Assembly: GCA_024036415.1 (NCBI GenBank)
Contig: JAMWET010005010.1
Span: forward strand, 33,501 to 97,500
Direction of reading: 5' to 3'
DNA from: Prochilodus magdalenae
Taxonomy: Eukaryota > Chordata > Actinopteri > Characiformes > Prochilodontidae
Length of the DNA stretch: 64,000 bases
Under the pieces are notes generated by a model. The model saw nothing but the letters and a program-made list of their open reading frames with translations. It did no database searches and had not been told where the DNA came from. A program made the position numbers and the translations under genes. Positions 50,080-63,464 of the stretch are shown here, piece by piece (the first letter of the stretch is position 1; each line of letters starts with the position of its first letter).

Positions 50080-53000
50080 TATTTCAGCCACAGTATATCC
50101 TTCATAACGGTTTTACTTTCTATTCTAACCATTCCCTTGTTTTATTCAGCATTAAATATTTTTGTTAAAAAAAACATACGTTTCTTTATTCCGAATATAA
50201 TATATAATATATATATATATTATTTATACTGACTTATTTAAACAATCTACATCATGTTATATGTGCACAAACACTATCTTAGCCTGAGACTGGTAAACCA
50301 CCACTATAAAACGAGTTAGTACGATACCATTTGTTAGGCTTCTGTTAGGAATTCTGTCAAAAGTTGAACCTGCTTTGTGAGACAGACCCCAGAGAGATGA
50401 TGAGTTCACTGAAGCCGCTTTTTTATTTTAAACAAAGACACACAGAGCTGTTAGGAAGCATCACAAGCTATATGACAGTAAACAACATAGCATAGTGTAG
50501 AATTTTCAGCCTGCTAAACTAGTAATACATGGATACACAGAACTAATCAGATTTAAATAGAAGATACACCAGTTTTTTTTAAAGCATGCGCTTCCTACAC
50601 ACAGTAGCTGCAGTGTGTCAAAATAAAAGCCCCACTTAATAAAGCATGACAGAATGTCATAATAGAAGTCCTGTGAAACAAATTTTCCCAATCTATCCTA
50701 TTTCCAAAAAATGATCTGATAGGTACATGGCATTGGGTGATATCCTGAAGTCCTGTATAAGAGCTGGTAACAGGATTGAACAAGTTGGATCAGTGTATCA
50801 TTATCCTGGACCTGAGTGAGTGAGCCATTTGATTAATAAAACTGGTTCATGAGATCAAAATGAACTTGTGGATGTGTTTTAATACTAATGATGATTATGG
50901 CCAAGACTGATTGTAGTGAATGTTTACATTCTATAAATGTGTGCTGCTGTTAGTGAGATGACGATCCTACCTTTACTGATATAGGTGTGGTGTATGGTGA
51001 GACATTGGTAGGACCTGTAATGGAAAAAAACAAAATGCTTTGTGATTATAAGCAAATGATATGTGCTGGTGTCACTGCAGGATCTGCCCCGACTTGTTTT
51101 TCTGTCACACCAGCAACTCATTTGCAAGCAGACTAAGCCTGGGTAGTTTGAGTCACTAGAAACTCTGTTAACTCAGATGGCAAGGCTGAACACATTTAAT
51201 TTATCTAGACCGGCAATGTTAACTAACAGACACCAATGAGGCCATCAAGAAAATAGAGACACTGACGACCTCCAACAATAGAGCAGGTTCAGGTTTCAGT
51301 CTGCTGCTCAACTGCTCCAATTTCAAGGTGTGTTCGGAGTATAAAGCACTTTGTATCTCCTGTACAGGTTTACAGAGTGAAACCCTTCACACATCCGTGC
51401 TTATTTAATGCTGTTCAGACAGTTAAACTGATATTAAATATGTTCTTCTTTATATACTAACAAAAACTAACTTAAAGTAACTACAATATAGCTTTCATTA
51501 TAACAGCACTTAAACCTTCTCAGACATATTTTAGATGAGAAAGAAGATATCAGTCACTGTAGACCTTTTAATATTGTTTTTTTTTTTTTTTTTTTTTTTT
51601 GGCAGTTCTCAACTTAAGGCTTACTGAGAGCATACTATATATGAGATATCAAGCCTTGTGAAATACCCCTTTTTATTTCCCCTTTGTTGTGGGCATTTCC
51701 TGCTGTGCAAGTCGGTAAATGTATATCGCCCTCTACTGTTCAGACTATGTACTGTCATTGGGATGTTTGCTGTTGAAGCTAAAATCTAAAACGGCCCAAA
51801 TTAAAAAAGAGACTGTACACCAAAGTCCCTTCAACCTCTCAGGAAATCACCAAAGCCCTATCAGAGTTGCTTTAAACTGTACATTTATTTGAACATATCT
51901 AACATAGTATCAACTAAATCAGTGCAGGAGTAGATCAGCAGCATCAGGAGGGTATCTAGTAAGTACTAATAACATCCAATAAGGAAAAATAATAACCACT
52001 GAACCACTAAAGTATAATTCACTCTTGTGTGTCTTGTTTCTGAACCTTAACTGTTGATTTATAAGGTTATTTAATTTAGAATTATGAAATATAATCTCAT
52101 ATTCATCTTTTCTCCTCCATCACTCCATCAGCAGATTAAAGAATAAGCAAACATATTATACATATAGACTTTAATAGGGTTATTATTATAAAATGTATTA
52201 TTCATTTCACATTTCATTATTAGCACACTTTCTTTCATTAGACAAATAATAAAATAGACAATACAGATAAAACTAATAAGTCTGACTGCTTCTTGAACTA
52301 AAGACTAAAGTGTGTACACTGTGCAGTGTATGAGTTTCTAATGTGACAGTTTATTACTCCAATATGTGTTCTCCAATATGAGCTCTTGAACATCTGGAGT
52401 TACACCAACAACTTCTAAATTCTACCACTGGGAACAATTCTGACTTGGTTAGATTCTCTTGATGAGCATTTCACATCAAACCACTTTGGCTTTGTTTAGA
52501 CCCTAAGGATGTTAATCTGAAAGGCCACAACATCTATAATAATATGTTACTTCTACATATAAGACAGGGAGGGGATACAAAACAATTACAAACCAGCCTT
52601 TTTTGCTGTCTGCAAAATAGTTTACCAGAGAAACAACTTTCAAACTGGCAAGGTCAGATTGTTCCAGCAAGTTTAGCCTATAAGCAGGCAACAAGATGAG
52701 TAAAGAGTCTCAGAAAGTCCTAAACCATCATCATAGGGCCTACAGGTCACATAATCAGAGAACCTACAGGTAACATCATCGCAGGAACTACAGGTAACAT
52801 CATCACAGGAGCTACAGGTAGTTTTTGCCACTGTTGATGTCAAAGATCATGTATTTGTCATCAGAAAAAGACTGCTGGAGTGCACTGTGAGGTGTTACTA
52901 CTATATAGATGTTACATCAGCGGTGGACGTTGATGGACATTAGGATGTCTCATATTATAAATGTATTAAATATGAAAATGAACTCAAATTCAACCATGGT

Positions 53001-53340
53001 GTACATCTTACCAAACCATGGTATATCTTACCAAAGGTTGTAGTATGTTTGTCAGATAGGTGTGTGTATACTACTAGCAATATTAGATGTGTAAGTCATA
53101 TGGATGTCTCACAGTGTTAATTTAATTCTGATGAAGAATGAACTAAAATTCTATTTGTTTAATTTACTTTAATTAAAGTTCATTTAAGTTCAATTTTACC
53201 AATATTACAGTTATAGTATGTTCATCAGATGGGTTTGTACACTACAATTTATTTTAGAGCTCTGTTACCTCGTTGTCTCTCAGTAGTAGTTCTTTAAATA
53301 TTAAAATAAAAATAAATTATATATCTTACCAAACTAAAGG
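50080..53340. other. Intergenic region after gene F
   Basis: No gene seen. An ATTAAA at 50151-50156 could serve as the poly(A) signal of gene F. A poly-T tract lies near 51577-51600, a 24-bp tandem repeat at 52737-52822, and degenerate copies of a ~200-bp unit (ATCTTACCAAA, TAGTATGTTT) at about 52990-53380. Confidence 0.5.
52737..52822. repeat. 24-bp tandem repeat, about 3.5 copies
   Basis: Units read CTACAGGTAACATCATCGCA, with A/G changes; the first copy is more diverged. Confidence 0.8.
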
Positions 53341-53351
53341 TTTTAGTATGT

Positions 53352-53708
53352 TTATAGGGTGTGTTTAACCAAATTACAGGTAATTTGATTCTGCAGTAGG
53401 TTTGTGTTTTGTGTCTTGGTCAAACAAATGAAGTCAAACAAATATCGATTGCTTGGCAATTGCCAAACCCAGACCCCGAACTGGGATTTGTCACTCCAGA
53501 GAACACGTCTCCACTGCTCTAGAGTAAGTTTGGCTGTGGCTGCTCCACCATGGAAATCCATTTCTTGAAGCTCTCTAAGCTCCCTTCTTGAGTTAATCTG
53601 AAAGACCACATGAAGTTTTGAGGTTTGTAGTAATTGACTCAAAGTTGCAGAAAGTTGCAGACGTCTGTGCACTATATGCCTTAGCATCCGCTGACCCCGC
53701 TCTGTCAT
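53352..53708 (-). mobile_element. Tc1-like transposase fragment
   Basis: The - strand frame contains KLTLEQWRRVLWSDKSQFGVW, which matches the W..QWKxVLWSDESxF block of Tc1-family transposases, preceded by a stretch resembling the second DNA-binding part. The frame then runs out of homology. It is a short fragment of a different copy from that at 46.0-46.5 kb. Confidence 0.75.
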
Positions 53709-54124
53709 TTTTTAACATGGCCTACCACTTCGTAGCTCAGTTGCTGACATTCCTAATCAATTCCACTGTGTTACAATTCCACTGACATTTGACTGTAACT
53801 GGAACATCTGAATTCAATGATTTGGATGGGTGAGTGAATATTTTATCAGTATAGTGTATGTCTGCCTTTCTTTATCCGGTTTGGTAAAAGTAGCAGATTT
53901 TTAGGTTATCTGTGTGTTTCAGCGTGTACCCCACTTTTAGAGGTGGCCCCTTACTGACTTCAGTGTCACCTGCAGTCATACTGGCTATAGTAATCAAACA
54001 TACAGGAAGGAATGACCGGGACCTCTAAAGAAATGTAACGGCTGTAGTTTGTTTTTCGATTTACAGCGACTTAGAAAATACAGTTTCAGGGATTGTGGAA
54101 GGAGAAACACGAATAACCATCATC

Positions 54125-54720
54125 GACCTCACTTTACCGAGCTAGAGAACAAAACGCTGCATCCACAAAGCAACCAGCATTGTGGGTGACCACACACACC
54201 CCTCACACACACTCTTCACCCTCCTACTATCTGGAAAAAGGTACAGAAGCATCCGGACCCTCACATCCAGACAGTGCAACAGCTTCTTTCCCCAAGCCAT
54301 CAGTCTCCTTAACAACCAGAGTCTGGTCTGAATAACTGAACACATTTCAGTGACTGGACTGAACACACCCACACACACACACACACACACACACAGTCTC
54401 ACCTTTTAAATCTGTCTACACATACACTTAAGGAGTACAATGCTTACATTTAGAACAATATGGTATGTGCTGCTAAAAAAAAAAAAAAATGTCCGGCTTT
54501 AAAAAATGGACATAACCACACTTTACTGCTCCCCCTACCAGTGGGCTATCTGCACTGTCCCCTCCCTGTATTTGTTTACTGTTTTGTACATTGTAAATTG
54601 TGGTGTGTATTTATTGTATTTATTGTTCTAGCACCTTGGTCCTGGAGGAACGTTGTTGGAACTGTGTACAGTACACCACTGTATCTGGTTGAAATGACAA
54701 TAAAAAACTACTTGACTTGA
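54125..54720 (+). mobile_element. 3' end of a Rex/CR1-like LINE
   Basis: The + strand encodes THPSHTLFTLLPSGKRYRS-type sequence with NSFFPQAISLLNN (54170-54320), the C-terminal end of fish Rex1/CR1-like LINE proteins; small frameshifts are present. Then comes a CA microsatellite (54370-54394), a 3' UTR, AATAAA at about 54700, and a tail of ACTTGACTTGACTTG. Confidence 0.75.
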
Positions 54721-54959
54721 CTTGTTTGACTGTCCTATTGTGTAATAAAGCAAACCTGACTTTTAGCTCCGATCACATTATGATAACCAATACAATTTTT
54801 AACAACTAAGCAGCTTTGCTACTGTTTAGTCTCAAGTGCTTGTACTGATGATGTGCCCAACGCATCATTAGTATGCTGGTATTGTGGTGCTGCATAATCC
54901 ACATGTAACCTGCTGTCCTAAAACCCCTGACTATTCAAAAAACCAGCATGATAGTTGAA

Positions 54960-57060
54960 TTCTAAAACTCAGGTAACACTGAATGGAGCTGAGAAACACT
55001 GCTGCAGAGTCTGTAGAAGATCTCCAGTCACCATGCAGCGCTTTCACTGCCTTGACCTCTTTCTTGTTATGGTAAGAGGTTTTGCACTGTGCTCACTGTA
55101 AATGATAATTCATATGCACTACTAATAAACAGGACCTTATTTAATTATTGTTGTCCTTCATTTGGACCATATTGTATGACATACCAAAATGCTGTTTCTA
55201 TCTATCCATCCATCCATTCATCTTCTTATACTGCTTAATCCAGCTAGGGTCAAAGTTAAAGTAGGGAAAGCAGAGAAGCCCAGAAGGCCAGACTCCCGCA
55301 ACGTCCTCCAGCTCATTCTGCGTGATCCCAAGCCATTTCCAGGCCTGCCTGAAATACAGTTGTACTATGACAACCAATGGGATTCCCAACTCCCCAACAG
55401 GAGGCACCCAGGGGCCACTAAATCAGAAACCCAAACCACTTCAGATGGTTCCTTTTAATCCTTCGTCCCATCCCTCGACAACACCCCAAGATTCTTAAAC
55501 TCCTCCACCTGAGGGATGTTCTCTCGCCTTACCCAGAGGGGACATGCTATTCATTTCCGACACATTTTCATGCAAAGAAGCCAACAGGACAATATCATGG
55601 GGTGGCATCTTTTAAGATTATAGAGATAACAGAAAATAAACCTAAACTCCTACATATTTGACAAGATCATGGAGAATGTTAATTCAAAGTTGTTAGCTGC
55701 TAGAAAACCCAGAGCTCAAGGGAATTATTATTAAAGCTGAGTTTAAATGAATTAGCCTTGGTTAATTTAGGTACACAGTTGGCTCCAGTCTCATTGGTTC
55801 TATTAGTAAAGTTCATCTGAGATCTTTTTCCACAGAGTCATGTTCTTATGTTTGTACTTACAAATAATATACAAATGTAATATTTTACACATAATACTTG
55901 AACTTTATAGTATAAAACTCCATTAAAACTCCACACATGCTAATCTTTTCTCTACTGTCTTGAGCAATTTACAATTAGACTAAATATTTTATAGTTGTAA
56001 ATGTTACGAACATTATGTGTGTAGCAGGGTAGGTTGTGTCATTCTGTGCTGTGGGATGGTTGGGAGACGCCTACCATATACAAGAAACCCATGGCTGTTG
56101 GTGACCTGCCTGCTTCCCAGCCACTTCAGCTGATATCATGCTCAATAAAAGAGTTTCCTGCATCTTCTTCTTCACACTGATGGTACAGTTTATGTTGAAT
56201 GTGGGATTGCCCCCTAGTGTTTTGGAGAGGAATGATGGCATGGCGGAAGAGCTCAGCTAAGGGCTGCTTGATGAGGCTTATCAGTGGTGCACGGCTGACG
56301 AGGGCAAAAGGATGCATGGACAGCACACAGTGAGGATGACCTACTGGTGGAGCAGGGCAGCAATAACTTATCCTCTCCAGCAATGCTTTGAGTGGGCATC
56401 GGTACCTATTTCACACACATACTGCACTCTTTTTGGCATCTACAGTATAGTGTGTTTAAGAAAGTGGAGAGCAGTCTGAGCAGCCCTGGTAGTGTTTGTA
56501 AATAGTTCTGATTGTGTGGATGTTATGTGTGAAGCAGGGTTGGTTGTGTCATTCTGTGCTGAGCTGTAGGGTAGTTGGGCAGTGTAAGTGTCTGCCTTAC
56601 AAAGTAAGTTTCTATGTATGGGAGATGAACAAGCCATTAGACTGCTCAATGCTGTTTGACATGATATTATAATAACACCGTTTATTATAATCAAGCACTT
56701 CATCACTTTCTAGTGTTAAATTTACAGCTACAGCGTTATGTTTACATTATATGTTACAGTGTGCAATAATATTATCACTTAGAAAAATAGCAATTTTTTT
56801 TTTTTACTATGCGAAGTACAACGAATAATTTCCTATTTGTTTATATTGTACTTTGTTTATATTATACTTATGTCTCGTCTGCACTGTTATGTTGCTATTA
56901 TGTATTGTGTGTTTTCCCTTTTGTTTATACTTGTACATTGGAGTTTAGAGAAATGCAATCTCATCAGATAAGAATATTGAATATACATCGGATAAGAAAA
57001 CTGCTTTGCAATGCGTAACATAACTAGATAACTGCATATCTAAAAGATAGCAGCATAAGC
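54960..57060. repeat. Segmental duplication copy 2 (paralogous to 23470-25560)
   Basis: Same order of landmarks as copy 1: GTAGAAGATCTCCAGTCACC, GCAAAGAAGCCAACAGGACA, AGAGCTCAAGGGAATTATTA, GTGTGTAGCAGGGTAGGTTG, TGGTGACCTGCCTGCTTCCC. Inside, 55195-55560 is a LINE fragment (TCCATCCATCCATTCATCTT, GATCCCAAGCCATTTCCAGG), in part absent from copy 1. Confidence 0.75.
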
Positions 57061-57735
57061 TTCATTTGCAGTCGCCAAGGTGTTGTTAGGCGTTTACAAA
57101 GTTACAACTACTTAGCAGGCGGTCGCTGTAGTATCTCAAGTGGTTGCTATTGTATCCCAGATGGTTGCCAGAGTGTTGATAGAAAATGTGGCATGAATGT
57201 GTAGCTGAGGTGTTGGTAGCCGTTTGCTGTTGTACAAGTTGCTAAGTTGTTGCTGGACAAGATGTGCTAGGTCGTATCTCTGGTATGCCAAGTTGTTTGC
57301 TATGGTATTTTGGGTGGTTGCTAAGGCATTACAGATAGGTTCTATGGTGTTTCTAGATAGTTGCTATGGTATCCTAGGTGGCTGCTATGTTAAGGCTAAG
57401 CAATTGCTATCATGTCCTAAGTGGTTGCTATGCTGTTGCTAAGCAGTGGCTATATAATCCCAGGTGGTTCCTATGATGCTGCTCGGTTGTTGCTGTGGTA
57501 TCCCAAATAGTTGCCTTGGACTTTGCTTCAACCAGGACATGACTGTAGCTTTAATGTGGCTAGGTGAAATCCATGAGCTATATTAGATCATTAATAAAAC
57601 ATACAGAGAATCCAAACCATACAGGCTATTTGGTTCAAAAAGGTGCTGCTAGGTGGATGCTTTTGCACCTCAGGTACATGGTAAGGTGTTGATAGAGGGT
57701 TGCTTTGACATGCCTGTGGGTTGCTAAGGTGTTTC
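57060..57735. repeat. Second block of the GGTTGCTATGG-type satellite
   Basis: Same ~20-bp unit as at 25.6-30.8 kb, here only about 0.65 kb, interrupted by a LINE fragment at 57518-57640. It adjoins the second segmental-duplication copy just as the large array adjoins the first. Confidence 0.85.
57518..57640 (+). mobile_element. Short LINE fragment, inverted copy of 59967-60092
   Basis: GGACTTTGCTTCAACCAGGA through AACCATACAGGCTATTTGGT is nearly identical to the reverse complement of 59967-60092, which is the start of the - strand LINE piece there. The two copies therefore flank the + strand LINE in inverted orientation. Confidence 0.85.
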
Positions 57736-59222
57736 TTAGCAACCAACTACGGCTTCTCTGACCACGTCTCTGTAATGCTTATCCCAGCATACAGACCCCT
57801 CATCAGACGTGCAAAAACGGACAGGAAGCAGTTTAAAAAAAACCTGGCCCCCAGGTGCTGTCTCTGCTCTTCAGGACTGTTTTAAGCACACTGATTGGGA
57901 GATGTTCAAAGAAGCTGCAACATCTGGTGATTCCATCAACCTGGAGGAGTATACAGAGTCAGTGACTGGCTACATCAGCAACTGCATTGGCGATGTTACT
58001 GTTTCCAAGGTCATCACAACCCACCCCAACCAGAAACCATGGATGACTGCAGAGGTGCACATGCTGCTGAGAACTCGTGACAAGGCGTTCAAGTCAGGGG
58101 ATAAAGCAGGCCTCAGAACAGCCAGAGCCAAGCTCTCCCGGGCCGCCAGAGAGGTAAAGCGCACCTATGCACAGAAAATCCACAGTCATTTTCAAGACAC
58201 TGCAGACACGCGGTGCATGTGGCTCGGTTTGAAGCACAGAACTGTACAACAGCTAGGAAGACCACACCTTTTCCAACCGAACAGGCACTGTGCTTGTCCA
58301 CCGCTGACGTGAGGAAAACTCTGCTCAGAGTGAACCCAGAGTAAAGCACCTGGACCAAACAGCATTCCTGGCACAGTGCTCAGAGAATGTGCCGATCAGC
58401 TAGCAGATGTTCTTACAGACATCTTCAACATCTCTCTGAGCACTGCAGTTGTCCCAACATGCTTCAAAACCACCACCATCATCCCTGTGCCAAAGAAGTC
58501 CACGCTATCCTGCCTCAACGACTACCGTCCCGTTGCACTCTCTCCTATCATCATGAAGTGCTTTGAGAGGCTTGTCCTGAGGCACATTAAAGGACAACTC
58601 CCACTTCTCTGGACCCACTGCAGTTTGCGTATTGTCCCAAGCATTCTACAGACGATGCTATCACCACCACATTCCACCTAGCTCTTACCCACCTGGACAA
58701 TAAAGACACCTACGTCAGAATGCTGTTCATAGACTTCAGTTCAGCATTTAACACCATCATCCCTCAGCACCTGATTGGAAAACTGACTGATAGATCACAG
58801 TCAGTCAGGATAGGCAACAACATCTCCAGTACCACCACACTGAGTACTGGTGCCCCCCAGGGCTGTGTGTTAAGCCCACTGCTGTTCACTCTGCTGACTC
58901 ACGACTGTGCTGCGAAGCACAATACAAAGTTCGCAGATGATACGTCAAGAATCACCAACAATGAGACAGCATACAGAGAGGAGGTGCAGCGGCTAACGGA
59001 CTGGTGCAAAACCAACAACCTGTCTCTGAATGTTGACAAAACTAAAGAGATGGTTGTTGACTTCAGCGTGCGAGACGACCATGCCCCCCTGAACATCAAT
59101 GGCTCTGCTGTGGAAATCGTCCAGAGCATAAAGTTCCTCAGCGTCCACATCACGGAGAACCTCACGTGGTCCCTCAACACCAGCTCCATAGCCAAGAAAA
59201 TTGTAACTTGTTGTATGAATTG
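57735..59222 (+). mobile_element. Rex/CR1-like LINE, internally deleted reverse transcriptase
   Basis: Opens with [19 protein letters not shown] (end of the endonuclease domain, frame at 57747), then [18 protein letters not shown] and KPWMTAEV. The reverse transcriptase part has [20 protein letters not shown] (about 58520), [13 protein letters not shown] (58726), [13 protein letters not shown] (58849) and the catalytic FADD (58930), then [15 protein letters not shown]. Frame breaks lie near 57840 and 58310-58380, and about 25 residues are missing between GKL and SVRIGNN. Not active. Confidence 0.9.
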
Positions 59223-59499
59223 AGTGCGTGTCGTCCTGAGAGTCCTTGAGAGACATCCTCTGTGGTGGTAGCCCTCAGTGTTATCCATCAGTGTTGATCC
59301 ACTCATAGAGAAGACAGATAAGAAGGAGAGAAGTTTGGATATTTGGTCCATTTATGGAGAAATGTAAATTATAGTAGTAAACAGATGAATCAGCCAAATG
59401 CTTGTGCAAACCAGTAAGTTTTGAGTGTAGTTTTGAATATAGAGAATGTGTCTGATTCCCGAACGGATAAAGTGAGGAAATTCCAGTTTCGAGGCTACA

Positions 59500-60092
59500 C
59501 AAAAAAAAGGCTCAACCACCTGCTGTGGTTTTTCTAATTCCAGGTACTGTCAGCAGACTGTTATTTTGTGAGCGGAGTACACATGTGGGTTTGTATGACT
59601 GAAGTAGTTCACTGAGATACTGGAGAGCCAGACCATTTAATGATTTATATGTTAGGAGTAGGATCTTGCACTCCACATGAAATTTAACTGGTAGCCAGTG
59701 TAATGAGGACAATATTCGGGAAATATGATAATATTTTTTGTTCTAGTAAGGACTCTAGGAGCTGCATTCTGGAATAGTTGGAGTTTATGTAGAACCTTAT
59801 TTGAGCATCCGGTTAAAAGGGTGTTACAATAATCCAGCCTAGAAGTTATAAATGCATGCACAAGTTTTTCTGCGTCTTTTAAGGATAGGATATTGTGTAG
59901 TTTAGCGAGGTTACACAGATGGAAGAATGCCGTCCTAACTATGTTACTTCTGGCTGCAGGATTTACTTTTTGAACCAAATAGCCTGTATGGTTTGGATTC
60001 TTTGTATGTTTTATTAATGATCTAATATAGCTCATGGATTTCACCTAGCCACATTAAAGCTACAGTCATGTCCTGGTTGAAGCAAAGTCCAA
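59500..60092 (-). mobile_element. L2/CR1-like LINE C-terminal fragment
   Basis: The - strand gives NPAARSNIVRTAFFHLCNLA, then DAEKLVHAFITSRLDYCNTL and QNAAPRVLTRTK (59740-59960), and in the next frame LHWLPVKFHVECKILLLTYK (59645-59710), the conserved end of fish L2-like reverse transcriptases. One frameshift separates the two. It is a different element from the + strand LINE beside it. Confidence 0.87.
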
Positions 60093-60184
60093 GGCATGAT
60101 GGTGAAATGAAAGGACAGTATGTAGTAACAGTCTTATCCTGCAGTCCATGTGTTTTTACTGAAATGTCCTGCGGTGTTTTACAG

Positions 60185-60252
60185 GGAAGTGGAGCTACAG
60201 TGAGGTTCAGAACCAGAATGCCTCAGTGGTGTACTCAGCTATCAGGAAGTGA
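60185..60252 (+). pseudogene. Lone terminal exon of receptor copy G
   Basis: Both flank and exon match gene F: ACTGAAATGTCC, GTGTTTTACAG|GGAAGTGGAGCTACAGTGA. Relative to F it lacks 4 bases after GTGA, so in the F phase the tail motif is lost. In phase 1 it still reads KWSYSEVQNQNASVVYSAIR and stops, with two ITIM-like motifs (SYSEV, VVYSAI). No other exon of the family is found between 50.1 and 60.2 kb. Confidence 0.7.
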
Positions 60253-60829
60253 CAAGTAATAAGTATTTCAGCAAACTGTTCAAATGCACTGTGTACAAGC
60301 TTTTAAATAGTGTATTTTTCTATTCATCGACATACGGGTCTACAATTATATTTGCATTTTTGAATATAGTCTTTGTTGTACACATTTCTTGCCTCATTGT
60401 AATAGGTCAGATATATTTACCTATAGCAGATACAGCTATATATCCATCCGTCTATCCCTTCCTCTTTTTGTGCTTGTCTGGCTATCCGGTGTTAACATGA
60501 GAAGGATGGGTTCCCCCTTTCCCCCCCCCATACAGCAGACCTGAAACAATGTAAGTAAATATATTTAGTGACACACAAATAATGTTCTGTGTTAGTTGTT
60601 TCTAAACCACTATCGCAGATGTCTGGAAAACTTTAATCCAGAATAATCTGTAATTATCTTAGAATGCTACCTATAGCCGTTTTAAACATTATTAAATATA
60701 CATTGTTAGTATTGTAGTAATAAAAATATTAAGAAAAAATAAAGAGGGAGTGACCACAGAAACAAGCGCCCATGTGCCCTATATATGGTACGTTAGGTGT
60801 GTATATGTATGCCCATATGTATGTGTATG

Positions 60830-61315
60830 ACCACCTCAATGTGTCTACACTCTTTATCAATTTTATCAGCTCCAGTTCCCACATAGGAGCACCTCGAACT
60901 TCTATAAGTACACATTGTAGTCCATCTGTTTCTCTACGGTGTTAGCCCCCTCATCCCCTTTTTTTAATGCTCAGGACCCCCACAGGACTACCACAGAGCA
61001 GGTATTTTGTGGGTGGGACCTCATTGTCGAAGGACCCAAACATGACCAACACAAACTCTGCAGCAGCAGATGAGCTATCGTTTCTGACTGTACATCTACA
61101 AGATGGACCAGCAAGGTAGGGGTGTCTAATAGAGTAGACAGTGTGTGGACTCCACGTTTAAACACTCCAGCAGCACTGCTGTGTCTGATCCACTAACACC
61201 AGCACAACAAACACTAACACACCAACACCATGTCAGTGTCACTGCAGTGCTGAGAATGATCCACCACCTACATAATACCTACTCTGTGGTGTTCCTGTGG
61301 GGGTCCTGACTATTA
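60830..61315. mobile_element. Foldback-type non-autonomous repeat
   Basis: The left half has CAGGACCCCCACAGGACTAC and CACAGAGCAGGTATTTTGTG. The right half has the same in reverse, CACCTACATAATACCTACTC and TGTGGGGGTCCTG. CAGTGTCACTGCAGTGCTGAG is also typical of the family. Same family as 36330-36640. No coding part. Confidence 0.7.
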
Positions 61316-61989
61316 TGTATATGTGTGTGGGGGGAGGTTGGAGTGGGGGGGTTCATATTTTCAAAATATAACAACACTTTGATTATTATTTAAGTAATAG
61401 CAGTTGGCAACTGTGTTCCTTACTGTCAGAGACTCACCTAGGGATTCCACTCCTGCCTCTAGAGGCCGCTGTCTACTAAATATTACTTGATTTACACAGT
61501 CAGATTTCATTGGCCTTAATGGAGTTGTGTTTTCTGTTTTATTCAGCAGTTCTGAGCAGGTTTTTGTTTTTGTACATTGTGTTGATTAGATGGTTAGAAG
61601 AACCCCTAGCCCAACAGAACTGTTGTTGGAAGGTGGAAGCTGTTGTCATTACACTTACACTGAAATAAGGGCTCTGTAGACACCACTGTGATGATTCATA
61701 GACAACACGAGTGCTCTTCTTATTCAAGCTTTATTGTGGATTAGTGGCCATTAAAGGTGCAGTAAGTGAAGTTACTCAAATACACCTTTTTGTCATATGC
61801 TATGAGAATCTCATCACGTCCTGCTAGCTGTCCATTCTATGTGCATGTTAGTACACAGCCCTGGAGCTGTAAATGGGAAATAAACAAAATGGTCCAAGAA
61901 GAGTAACACAACACTCTCCCAGACAGTCAGCTACAGGTGGCATCTCCGAGATCTCTAGGGAGGCTGCAACTGGCTTCCTATTTACCAAC

Positions 61990-62470
61990 TTCTTAATTGC
62001 ATTTTCACATTCCACCTTAAATGGTGCTGCAGTTAAAAAGGCCTAAATGTAACTGCTGCCCAATTTAGGGTATAATGAAAACATTTTAGGCAGTGACAGG
62101 CACATGAAATTTGAACAAGAAGATGAGGCACCAGAAACAAACTGCTGCATTTAAGAACGGGAAAACTCCCATCCAAAATTACATTCCAGAATATTGCCTA
62201 AATGCCTAACTGCTGATTCATTTAAGCTGGAATTGCAAAATTCAAACCAGAAGCTCTAGTGCTGGAATATAATTGTTCCACCATTTAAGCTGAAGCGGGA
62301 AAAATAAAAAAAGATGCTGAGGTCCCAGAATGTACCCTAACTGCTGCACCATTTTATGGTGAAACTGTCAAATTCAAACAAGAACCTGAGGAACCGAAAT
62401 AAAACTGCTGCACCATTTCAGGACAAACAGAAAACACTTAAACAAGAAGCTGGTTAAAAAGTAACTGACC
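61990..62470. repeat. Degenerate ~80-bp tandem repeat, reversed copy of the 3.0-3.4 kb family
   Basis: Five or six diverged units with ACTGCTGCACCATTTTA, GAAACTG.CAAATTCAAACAAGAA and CCTGAGG-like segments; these are reverse complements of the units at 3040-3440. Confidence 0.65.
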
Positions 62471-63460
62471 TCAGCTTCAGGGAGAGCTCAAGTGTGTTGT
62501 AGAATGGACAGTTTGCTGACACACATTTGCACAATTTTCTGCTTCCATTATTTTCCATTATTAAGTTACACAATTGAACAAGGACTGTTCTGTATTGTGT
62601 TGTATTGTTGAGGTCAGATTTACACTGTGTTTACTTTAGGGTACAAAATGTTACCAAACTCTCCCTTACTGAATAAAAGTAAACAGGGGAACATACCTTT
62701 TTTTCAGGGTTTTGTGAAGTGTGAAAGAGTGTGGCTTGTACAGTACTACACAGATGACCTTTGTCATACAGTAACCACACAACAGTCCAAAACTATCCCT
62801 ACAATCAGTATAAACTACTAAACATTACTAACCACTAAAACTTCAGTGGTGTTCTGCGTTAATACAGTTTGAACTGTAACTCTGCTACAATGTGTGTGTT
62901 AGACACTACAGCAAGTTCATCTATGAAGTTGTATAGACTGAGTTTTACCAGTGGAACATTATGAATACTAATGTTTGTACACAGGAGGTTCTTTTACAGA
63001 CAGCTGTGTCACATTTTAGCCTAAATGCTTAAATAATGAACTAGCTCACTAAACATCTACCTTGCTTGTCTAATTCTGTGCTAACCTGTGGAATTTGGAA
63101 AGCTAGCAGAAGTGGAAAAGTCATTCCCTAAAAGAAGTATTTTAGGGTAAAATGCCCATAGAACTTTAAAGTTTGGTGCGAATTGCTTTGTTAGATAACT
63201 TAAGAGTGACAAGTCTGAGACCACACATTATAGTTGGTGGTAAATAATTAAAAAAATATGATTAATAGGCTTTATTTGTATATAAGAGCAAGGCTGTGTT
63301 ACAGTATAAAGTAAGAACAACAGAGAATTAAAAAAGAGAATAAAAGTAACCAACACATAATAGTAATAAAAAGCAGTAACACAAAAGGAGCATGAATTTA
63401 TAATAATGCCCATTTAAAAAGAATTTAAAGCATAGTTTATTCTTATTTGTTTATGTTGGA
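62470..63460. other. Region with no recognised feature
   Basis: AT-rich sequence. Short open frames at 62627-62821 and 63228-63413 lack any family feature. Nothing else is seen. Confidence 0.5.
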
Positions 63461-63464
63461 TATA

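Noticed and set aside
58899..59351. 150-codon frame on the - strand
   Set aside because: Antisense to the reverse transcriptase of the + strand LINE, whose own frame carries the known motifs.
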